Made by a program: the position numbers and the translations under genes | The notes under the pieces: model-generated | Told to the model about the DNA's origin: nothing | Seen by the model: only the letters and a program-made list of their open reading frames with translations | The model's database searches: none | DNA from: Anaerolineae bacterium | Lineage (GTDB): Bacteria; Chloroflexota; Anaerolineae; B4-G1 | DNA length: 5,386 nt | Direction of reading: 5' to 3' | Assembly (NCBI GenBank): GCA_030620125.1 | Contig: JAUXFI010000146.1 | Location: forward strand, 1-5,386 | Part shown: in pieces, positions 1 to 5,006 of the stretch | Position numbering within the stretch: position 1 is the stretch's first letter | Layout of the letters: every line of letters begins with the position of its first letter

Positions 1-1230
1 AGGGCGGGAAGTAACCAGGCGGCGATGCAAGGCCCGCCGCTTAGCTCGTTCATCAACATCTGGGTTGACACAGTTGACAACCACCTGCCAGCAGTGGCCT
101 ATAACAGCAACCACGACGAGTACCTGGTGGTGTGGTACAACGACCGGGGCGCAACACAGGACATCTACGCCCGGCGGGTAGGCGGCGATGGAACCTTGCT
201 GAGCAATTTCTGCGTGGTCTCTGATGCGGGGAAGAAGAACTGGCAACCAGGCGTAGCCTACAGCCCTACGCAAGATGAGTATCTGATCGTCTACACCTAT
301 GAGGTCAATTCTAACGATTACGACATCTGGGCCAGACTGGTCAAGTGGAATGGGGACGATCTAGGCAATCCCAGATATGCCGAGTTCCCAATCAATCAGG
401 ACAATGACAAGCAGTGGAACCCTGCCGTGGCCTACAACAGCCAGAACGACGAATACCTGGTGGTCTACGAGAACTGGTGGGCGGGCGGCTTGCGCGACAT
501 TGACGCCCGGCGCGTGGACAAGGACGGGACAGCGCTGGGGGGGGCGAGTGGGGTCAACATCGCCACCGGGACGGGCGAGGAACGCGTCTTCCCCGACGTG
601 GCCTACAACGAGGCGCGCAACGAGTACCTGATCGCCTATACCTTCGGTGTTGGCAGCAATGGCGACATCTACGGCAAAGTGGCTTCGGCCAATTTGGGGA
701 CGCTCAGCAGCGAAACCCACATCTGCGATGACTCATACGACCAGGACTTTGCCGCCGTGACCGCCGGCCCGGACGAGTATCTCGTCGTTTGGGAGGATGG
801 CACCTGGGGTACCAACAATTATGACATCTTCGCGCGGCGCGTGAGTGGCGACGGCACACCGCAGGGAGCCTCCGGCGGTTTCGAAATCGACGGAGTCGGC
901 GACAACAACCTCCACGTTGACCCGGCCGTAGCGTATGGGGCAGGCTACGGCTACCTGGTGGCGTGGCGCTACTACGACCCCGGCGCGTCGGGCCAGGACG
1001 TATACGGGCACTACGTGATGCCGGGTCAGAATGAGGCTTCAGGCGACGAGTTTGCCATAGACGATGGCCCGGACTCACAAGCCAATCCGGCAATAGCCTG
1101 TGCCTCCTCCGGGGACTGCCTGGTGGTCGAAGAGGACAACTACCCATCTCCTCCGGGCGACTATGAGATCCGTGGGCGGTTCGTGAGGCCCTACCACGTC
1201 TACCTGCCGCTCACGCTGCGCAACCATTAG
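1..1230 (+). CDS. Repeat-containing, probably exported protein with C-terminal YLPLxLR tail (5' partial)
   Basis: The frame is open from base 1 to the TAG at 1228-1230. An ATG lies at 25 (residue numbers below count from it), but no signal peptide follows it. Residues 1-21 already resemble the end of a preceding repeat (compare PLSSFINI here with LLSNFCVV later), so the true start probably lies upstream of the window. Seven degenerate repeats begin near residues 22, 75, 133, 190, 243, 300 and 355, with the pattern PAVAYN...DEYLVVW...DIYARRV..DGT. Similar YLVVW/DIYGARV repeats occur in exported proteins of several bacterial groups. Seven copies of about 55 residues would suit a seven-bladed beta-propeller, but that is inference. 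The last repeat carries a close cysteine pair (C359, C365). The protein ends in HVYLPLTLRNH, a tail typical of exported Chloroflexota proteins. No catalytic motif is visible, so the function (adhesion, binding or a cell-surface role) is unknown. It is separated from the ECF operon by 325 bases and its own promoter. Confidence 0.85.
   Translation, partial: RAGSNQAAMQGPPLSSFINIWVDTVDNHLPAVAYNSNHDEYLVVWYNDRGATQDIYARRVGGDGTLLSNFCVVSDAGKKNWQPGVAYSPTQDEYLIVYTYEVNSNDYDIWARLVKWNGDDLGNPRYAEFPINQDNDKQWNPAVAYNSQNDEYLVVYENWWAGGLRDIDARRVDKDGTALGGASGVNIATGTGEERVFPDVAYNEARNEYLIAYTFGVGSNGDIYGKVASANLGTLSSETHICDDSYDQDFAAVTAGPDEYLVVWEDGTWGTNNYDIFARRVSGDGTPQGASGGFEIDGVGDNNLHVDPAVAYGAGYGYLVAWRYYDPGASGQDVYGHYVMPGQNEASGDEFAIDDGPDSQANPAIACASSGDCLVVEEDNYPSPPGDYEIRGRFVRPYHVYLPLTLRNH
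88..1170 (+). repeat. Seven tandem protein repeats, 53-58 residues each
   Basis: Repeat units start at about bases 88, 247, 421, 592, 751, 922 and 1087. Copies 1 to 4 keep the core (PAVAY / DEYLVVW) best. Copy 5 changes to AAVTAGPDEYLVVW, copy 6 to PAVAYGAGYGYLVAW and copy 7 to PAIACASSGDCLVV, so similarity decays toward the C terminus. DNA identity between copies is only partial (copies 1 and 3 are closest), which indicates an old duplication maintained for protein structure, not a recent DNA expansion. Confidence 0.8.
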
Positions 1231-1233
1231 AAC

Positions 1234-1270
1234 AGCGGATTCCAGGACAATAGCGGATAGGACAGCGGAT
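1234..1270. repeat. Three short direct repeats AGCGGAT
   Basis: AGCGGAT occurs at 1234-1240, 1252-1258 and 1264-1270, directly after the stop codon of the repeat-protein gene. The last two copies sit in a longer similarity, GGACAATAGCGGATA versus GGACAGCGGATA. The function is unknown; the array may be a small degenerate tandem repeat. Confidence 0.4.
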
Positions 1271-1323
1271 AGACCGGGGGCGGTCTCGTGGCGTCCCCCT
1301 CCTCCATCAAGAGTGGGAGGAGG
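1271..1323 (+). terminator. Two GC-rich hairpins downstream of the repeat-protein gene (possible terminator)
   Basis: The first hairpin has arms AGACCG (1271-1276) and CGGTCT (1281-1286) with a GGGG loop. The second has perfect 8-base arms CCTCCTCC (1298-1305) and GGAGGAGG (1316-1323) with a 10-base loop. Neither is followed by a T tract, so they are not classical intrinsic terminators. They could protect the transcript's 3' end or act together with Rho at the C-rich stretch just downstream. Confidence 0.35.
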
Positions 1324-1350
1324 CCGCGCCCCGGCCTATCTGCCGCGCTG

Positions 1351-1407
1351 ACCATCACCATCTCCACCACATCCTCTGACCGCCCCACCCCACCATCGCC
1401 CACCACC
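1351..1407 (+). terminator. C-rich, G-poor stretch, candidate Rho loading (rut) site
   Basis: These 57 bases contain 34 C, 13 A, 7 T and only 3 G by direct count, a sharp C-over-G excess within otherwise G-containing DNA. Unstructured C>G bubbles of this size downstream of a gene are what Rho factor binds. The placement, about 120 bases after the repeat-protein stop and before the next promoter, suits Rho-dependent termination. No long reading frame with coding character explains the bias. The function is inferred. Confidence 0.35.
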
Positions 1408-1430
1408 GGCGCGTCGCGGTGGAGGGGCGG
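1380..1430. promoter_or_regulatory. Nested inverted repeat directly upstream of the ECF promoter
   Basis: The outer arms CCGCCCC (1380-1386) and GGGGCGG (1424-1430) are perfect complements. Inside them CCACCG (1403-1408) can pair with CGGTGG (1417-1422). An alternative inner pairing is CCACC at 1390-1394 with GGTGG at 1418-1422. The element ends 7 bases before the -35 box, so it could be an operator or the end of the upstream termination region. The C-rich composition raises the odds of chance pairing. Confidence 0.3.
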
Positions 1431-1437
1431 CCTCACC

Positions 1438-1465
1438 TTGACAATCGGGCCACACGGTGTAAACT
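1438..1465 (+). promoter_or_regulatory. Sigma-70-type promoter of the ECF operon
   Basis: A perfect -35 box TTGACA (1438-1443) is followed after 16 bases by TAAACT (1460-1465), which matches TATAAT at four of six positions including the key A2 and T6. The predicted transcription start is about 1471-1473, giving an untranslated leader of roughly 85 bases before the ATG at 1556. A relatively AT-rich patch (AAACTTTAT) in otherwise GC-rich DNA supports melting there. No other comparable promoter is seen within the operon. Confidence 0.6.
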
Positions 1466-1469
1466 TTAT

Positions 1470-1555
1470 CCTTGGCATGACAACCTGGCTCCTTCCGTGC
1501 GCTGAGGTCGGCCGCCGGAGCCGGGTGTCGAAACCAAGCCAAGGAGGCGTATACT
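1470..1555 (+). promoter_or_regulatory. Structured 5' leader of the ECF operon that can mask its Shine-Dalgarno site; riboswitch-like, class unknown
   Basis: Stem P1 pairs CCTTGGC (1470-1476) with GCCAAGG (1538-1544), whose end lies inside the Shine-Dalgarno sequence (1541-1547). Stem P2 pairs 1478-1481 with 1527-1530 and 1483-1492 with 1517-1526, which makes 14 pairs with A1482 bulged and two G-U pairs. It encloses a 24-base apical region. Between P1 and P2 lies an asymmetric A-rich loop (AAACCAA, 1531-1537). CTTGG (1471-1475) can also pair with a second CCAAG (1534-1538), which would free the ribosome site. In addition CTCCTT (1489-1494) is perfectly complementary to AAGGAG (1541-1546), and that pairing would break P2. 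Leaders that gate micronutrient importers are well known. I see no match to the TPP, cobalamin, FMN, SAM, preQ1 or THF motifs I can recall. The pairings are visible by eye; the switching role is inferred. Confidence 0.45.
1541..1547 (+). promoter_or_regulatory. Strong Shine-Dalgarno site AAGGAGG for the S-component gene
   Basis: AAGGAGG is separated by 8 bases from ATG 1556 and fixes that start. It is the strongest ribosome site of the operon. It is complementary both to the 5' end of the leader and to CTCCTT at 1489-1494. Confidence 0.85.
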
Positions 1556-2341
1556 ATGTCTGAAAGACCCGCTGGTGAAGAACGTGAGGTTAGATTTCTG
1601 GGTGGGGCAGCCATTGACGGCGCGCCGGTCGCGTACATCGTCGTGCTGGCTGCCGTGGTGACCGCACTGTCCTTCATACCTTTCTCCGTGATCCTGGCTG
1701 CCGGGGGTAGCTTCCCCATGAGCCAGGGTGTCTACGCGCTGGTGGGATGGATCCTCGGCCCGGTCGCCGGTGCGATTGCCGGCGGCGTCGGCAGACTCGT
1801 CGGTGTCTTCCTGGCCCCACATACTGCTGGCCCACTGCCGGCCGCTTCGGTGTGGGGCGCGGTCATCGCCAGCTTTGCCGCTGGCTCAATGGTCCTGGGC
1901 GAAAAGCGCAAGAATTGGTGGATTCTCCTATCCGCCCTGTTCATCGTTGAACTCCTCCTGTTCATCGGCCGCGCGGTCTTTCTGAACGGCGTGGGCCTCG
2001 GCGTGGCGCTGTTGAATACGTTCGTGGACTGGTCCAGCATTTTGCTATTCATGCTGCCGACCCGAACCCTGTTCGCCCGCTGGATCAACAGCAAGGACAT
2101 CAGGCTAGTCAGCGCCGGTCTGTTCCTCGGCACCTGGATGATCGCGGGCATCTCGCATCTGAGCGTGTCTGTCATCCTGTACTACATGTTCAACTGGCCT
2201 GAGGAGGTCTGGATCATGCTGATCCCCGTCATGCCGATGGAGAACATGTTCCGCTGCCTGATCGGCGCTGTGATCGGCAGCGGCGTGATCGCCGGGCTGC
2301 GCGCCATCGGGTTGGTCAAACCTACCGAGGCAATCTACTGA
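1556..2341 (+). CDS. ECF transporter S component (substrate-binding membrane protein), substrate unknown
   Basis: This 261-residue, strongly hydrophobic protein has about seven membrane segments (roughly residues 24-48, 57-85, 94-113, 120-141, 145-168, 184-209 and 229-250). The glycine-rich stretch around 59-84 (ALVGWILGPVAGAIAGG) is typical of ECF S components. Helix 1 carries an AxxxA pattern (A33, A37), the contact motif S components use to dock on EcfT. The usual length is about 170-200 residues with six helices, so this one is longer. Identification rests mainly on the fused ECF ATPase and EcfT encoded directly downstream. An S component encoded with its own A and T parts indicates a dedicated (group I) importer. 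It does not resemble YkoE, BioY or ThiT well enough to assign a vitamin. Polar residues in late segments (E229, N230, R233 and W214-E217) may line the substrate site, which is inference. The start is fixed by AAGGAGG 8 bases upstream, and expression may be gated by the leader fold. Confidence 0.8.
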   Translation: MSERPAGEEREVRFLGGAAIDGAPVAYIVVLAAVVTALSFIPFSVILAAGGSFPMSQGVYALVGWILGPVAGAIAGGVGRLVGVFLAPHTAGPLPAASVWGAVIASFAAGSMVLGEKRKNWWILLSALFIVELLLFIGRAVFLNGVGLGVALLNTFVDWSSILLFMLPTRTLFARWINSKDIRLVSAGLFLGTWMIAGISHLSVSVILYYMFNWPEEVWIMLIPVMPMENMFRCLIGAVIGSGVIAGLRAIGLVKPTEAIY

Positions 2342-2354
2342 CAGTCTATCCCCA

Positions 2355-2373
2355 AGACCGCTGGGGCCGGTCT
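2355..2373 (+). promoter_or_regulatory. Hairpin in the gap between the S-component and ATPase genes
   Basis: AGACCG (2355-2360) pairs with CGGTCT (2368-2373) over a 7-base loop, 14 bases after the S-component stop. The arms are identical to those of the hairpin at 1271-1286. There is no T tract, so full termination is unlikely. It could stabilise the upstream message or lower downstream expression, giving more S protein than ATPase. Confidence 0.35.
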
Positions 2374-2400
2374 CCGACCGCGCCCCCTGGAACCGCCAGC

Positions 2401-4137
2401 GTGGATGAGCCAATCGTTATCCTCGACCGGGTATCATACATGTACCCGCGCTCCCCGGAGCCGGTTCTGCGCGACATCTCGCTCGAGATTCGCCGGGGCG
2501 AGTTTCTCGGTTTGATCGGGCCGACGGGCGCCGGGAAAACGACGCTTTGCCTGGCGCTCAACGGGATCGTGCCCCAATTCTACGGGGGGCGGTTCTTTGG
2601 GCGGGCCACCGTGGCCGGCCTGGACACGCTCGATCATCCCGTCAGCCGGTTAGCCCGCCACGTCGGCGCGGTGTTCGAAGACCCCGAGACGCAGCTCATC
2701 ACCACGTCGGTTGAAAACGAGATCGCTTTCGCCCTGGAGAACATCTGCGTGCCCCGCGAGGAAATCCTCGCGCGCATCCCGCGTGTCCTGGAAGCCGTGC
2801 GCCTGGAGGGTAGCGAGCAGAAACGCCCCCACGAACTCTCAGGCGGCCAGAAACAACGGGTCGCCATCGCAGCCGCCCTGGCCATGCAGCCAGAGTTGCT
2901 GATCCTGGACGAGCCAACCTCCCAACTCGATCCCGTGGGCAAGCAGGAGGTGTTCGCCACCGTCCGCGAGCTCAACCGCGAGCTTGGGATGACGATCCTG
3001 ATGACCAGTCACGCCGCCGAGGAGCTGGCCGAGTACGCCGACCGGATCGCCCTCCTCGCCGGCGGGCGGCTGATCACCATTGGATCGCCGGACGAGATCT
3101 ACTCTCAGATCGAACTGCTGGCGGAGTACCACCTGCGACCGCCCCAGGTCGCCACCACGTTCTACCTGAGCGGGCAGAATGGCTCTCGGCTCTCCAGAAT
3201 ACCGGTGCGGTTGGATGAAGGCATGACGGCGCTGTGCGCGTTGCGGGACGAGTGCACGGTCACGCCGCCAGACAAACTGCCAACGCCGCCGAAGCACAAC
3301 GGCAATCCGCTGCTCTCCGCCCAGAACGTAAAGTACACCTACGACGACGGCACGGAGGCGCTGCGCGGCGTGTCGCTGGACATCCGCGAGGGGGAGTACG
3401 TGCTCATCATCGGCCAGAATGGCGCTGGCAAGAGCACGCTCGTCAAGCACTTTCTCAGCCTGCTGAAACCGACGGAGGGGCTCGTCACCGTCGGCGGCGT
3501 TGACACACGGGGATTGGCTGTGAGCGAACTGGCCCGGCGCATTGGTTACGTCGCCCAGAACCCCGACACCCAGATATTCAACACCACGGTCGGCGACGAG
3601 GTGGCGTTCGCGCTGCGTTATCTCGACTACTCCCCGCAGCAAGTGGAGGAGCGAACGGTCGAGAGCCTCAAAGCCATGGGGCTGCTGGAGCGACGGGAGG
3701 CTCACCCATACTCCCTTCCCAAAGGTGATCGGGCACGCATCGTGGTCGCCGCAGTCCTGGCGATGAAGCCAGAGGTCATCATCTTTGACGAACCCACCAC
3801 CGGCCAGGACTATCGAGGGGCAAAGTACATCCTGGACGTCAGCCAGCGGCTACACCGGATGGGCAAGACGGTGATCGTGGTCACGCACCACCTCTACCTG
3901 ATGCCCGAGTACGCCGAACGGGTGATCGTCATGGGGAAGGGAACGGTGCTGCTCGACGCGCCGATCCGAGAGGCTTATCACCAGGTGGAACTCTTGAGAT
4001 CCACCTTCCTCACTCCACCGCAGGCGGTCCTGCTGGCCCAGGAACTCGGCCGGCAAGAGGGACACGACTTTCAGCTTCTCACGCCGCAGGAGGTGGTCGC
4101 CTGCTTCGCTTGCGGCCCAGAGGGAGGTGCGGCATAA
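2401..4137 (+). CDS. Fused double ATP-binding subunit of an ECF transporter (EcfA-EcfA' in one chain)
   Basis: This 578-residue cytoplasmic protein contains two complete ABC ATPase domains and powers the importer. Domain 1 has Walker A GPTGAGKTT (40-48), a Q-loop position occupied by glutamate (E93 in VFEDPETQ), canonical signature LSGGQ (146-150), Walker B LLILDEP with catalytic E171, and H-loop H204. Domain 2 has Walker A GQNGAGKST (338-346), Q-loop Q386, a degenerate signature LPKGD (439-443), Walker B VIIFDEPTTGQD with E464, and H496. The NPDTQ/DPETQ segments followed by an acidic helix are typical of ECF ATPases, where this Q-helix contacts EcfT. Each domain is followed by a related extension (ELL...L.PPQ near 238-249 and 530-541), so the gene arose by internal duplication. 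The usual unfused EcfA is about 280 residues. GTG 2401 is the first standard start in frame; only a weak TGGA precedes it. A CTG at 2338 overlapping the previous stop behind CCGAGG is possible but would add unconserved sequence. It overlaps or abuts the EcfT gene. Confidence 0.92.
   Translation: MDEPIVILDRVSYMYPRSPEPVLRDISLEIRRGEFLGLIGPTGAGKTTLCLALNGIVPQFYGGRFFGRATVAGLDTLDHPVSRLARHVGAVFEDPETQLITTSVENEIAFALENICVPREEILARIPRVLEAVRLEGSEQKRPHELSGGQKQRVAIAAALAMQPELLILDEPTSQLDPVGKQEVFATVRELNRELGMTILMTSHAAEELAEYADRIALLAGGRLITIGSPDEIYSQIELLAEYHLRPPQVATTFYLSGQNGSRLSRIPVRLDEGMTALCALRDECTVTPPDKLPTPPKHNGNPLLSAQNVKYTYDDGTEALRGVSLDIREGEYVLIIGQNGAGKSTLVKHFLSLLKPTEGLVTVGGVDTRGLAVSELARRIGYVAQNPDTQIFNTTVGDEVAFALRYLDYSPQQVEERTVESLKAMGLLERREAHPYSLPKGDRARIVVAAVLAMKPEVIIFDEPTTGQDYRGAKYILDVSQRLHRMGKTVIVVTHHLYLMPEYAERVIVMGKGTVLLDAPIREAYHQVELLRSTFLTPPQAVLLAQELGRQEGHDFQLLTPQEVVACFACGPEGGAA
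4121..4128 (+). promoter_or_regulatory. Shine-Dalgarno-like AGGGAGGT inside the ATPase gene, for ecfT
   Basis: The purine-rich site lies in the last codons of the ATPase gene. It is 15 bases from TTG 4143 (long spacing) and 6 bases from ATA 4134, where a conventional start codon would be ideally spaced. It favours a start near the ATPase stop over the more upstream TTG at 4110. Confidence 0.5.
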
Positions 4138-4142
4138 GCTGG

Positions 4143-4985
4143 TTGAGCTTGCAGACCGTCCAGCGTGACTCATTCTTCACGCGCCTCGACTTTCGCTCCA
4201 AGCTGGTCATGGTAGCCGTCATCACCATCGTGGCCTTTGTCTGGGAAAGCCCCTTGCTGGGCGGCGCGATGGCCCTGTCCGTCGTCGTCGCCTGCCTGCT
4301 GACCGGAGTCAAACCCGCCTATATCTACCCGGTCGTCCAGATGATAATGCCGTTCTACGTCCTGATCCTGCTCACCCACGGCTTCTTCAACGTTGACCAG
4401 GTCAAGGCGCTGACGGGCAAGACCGAACTGACACCCGTGTTCGCTTTCCCCGGGCACTGGTGGCTGATCGGCGGCGGGGGCATGTCGCTCGAGGGCTTGC
4501 TCTACGGTCTGAACGTCATCTCTAAAACTATCACGCTGACTCTCGTCATCTCCCTGGCGATTTTCACCACCGACGTAGACAACATGATCGCCGGCATGGT
4601 TCGGGCGAGGATCCCCTACAAGCTGGCTTTTATTTTTCTCTCCACGCTGCGGTTCGTCCCGCTTCTCTTCCAGGAGATTCAGTCCATCATCGAAGCGCAG
4701 CGGCTGAGGGGATTGGCAGTGGAAAAGATGGGGCCCGCGAAGCGCGTACGTGTGTACGCCAAAGTGGGGGTTCCCCTGATCCTGGGGGCGATGGTCAAAT
4801 CCCAGCAACTCGAAGTGGTGCTCCAGTCGAAAGCCTTCTCCGGCAGCCCCGAACGGACGTACCTGCACGAGTCGGTGCTACGGCCAGCGGACTATACGAT
4901 CATCGCCCTGTTTCTGCTGCTTTTCGTCGTGGCGGCGCTGGCCTATTTCTGGTTCGGCATCGGCAGATTTGGTGGACCGGTCTAG
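4143..4985 (+). CDS. ecfT: EcfT, transmembrane coupling component of an ECF transporter (CbiQ/EcfT family)
   Basis: EcfT spans the membrane and links the two ATPase domains to the S component. From TTG 4143 the product has 280 residues, the family's usual size. It opens with LDFRSKLVMVAV, equivalent to the LDPRTKL start of helix 1 in EcfT proteins. Membrane segments lie at about residues 20-35, 39-54, 61-79, 118-140, 158-173 and 249-271. The segment EGLLYGL followed by a TTD helix end is typical of the family. The two cytoplasmic coupling motifs are EAQRLRG (184-190), close to the family's AQxARG, and LQSKAFSG (227-234), where the usual Arg is Lys. A loop of about 35 residues between helices 3 and 4 contains a Trp pair and four glycines. 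The start is uncertain: TTG 4143 sits 15 bases from AGGGAGGT, TTG 4110 would overlap the ATPase gene by 28 bases, and ATA 4134 has ideal spacing but is a very rare start. The gene is translated with or just after the ATPase gene. Confidence 0.88.
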   Translation: MSLQTVQRDSFFTRLDFRSKLVMVAVITIVAFVWESPLLGGAMALSVVVACLLTGVKPAYIYPVVQMIMPFYVLILLTHGFFNVDQVKALTGKTELTPVFAFPGHWWLIGGGGMSLEGLLYGLNVISKTITLTLVISLAIFTTDVDNMIAGMVRARIPYKLAFIFLSTLRFVPLLFQEIQSIIEAQRLRGLAVEKMGPAKRVRVYAKVGVPLILGAMVKSQQLEVVLQSKAFSGSPERTYLHESVLRPADYTIIALFLLLFVVAALAYFWFGIGRFGGPV

Positions 4986-5006
4986 GGTAACGGCCCCCCT
5001 GCGCAC

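Noticed and set aside
65..79. Two TTGACA hexamers (65-70 and 74-79) as promoters
   Set aside because: They lie in the coding sequence of a conserved repeat (VDTVDN), have no suitable -10 box and no gene start downstream.
1550..1555. TATACT as a -10 box just before ATG 1556
   Set aside because: No -35 box lies at the right distance, and a start there would remove the strong ribosome site that precedes the ATG.
1470..1555. Assignment of the leader to TPP, cobalamin or FMN riboswitches
   Set aside because: Core motifs (CTGAGA with ACCTGATC, GCCACTG, AGGGCGGGG) are missing or in the wrong order, and the leader is too short for cobalamin or FMN.
1288..1563. Open frames across the 1231-1555 gap on both strands
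   Set aside because: They run through the C-rich stretch, the promoter and the leader, have low-complexity products (Pro/Thr/Ser or Gly/Arg) and lack ribosome sites.
2338..2400. CTG at 2338 as the start of the ATPase gene
   Set aside because: It overlaps the previous stop and has CCGAGG at good spacing, but CTG starts are rare and the added residues look like non-coding sequence that contains the hairpin.
2839..3705. 288-residue open frame on the - strand
   Set aside because: It lies antisense to both conserved ATPase domains, whose Walker and signature motifs prove the + strand. The - strand product is rich in Arg, Gln and His with no domain. This is a GC-rich shadow frame.
4170..4868. 232-residue open frame on the - strand
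   Set aside because: It is antisense to EcfT. Its product is unusually rich in His, Asp and Gln, as expected from reversed membrane-helix codons.
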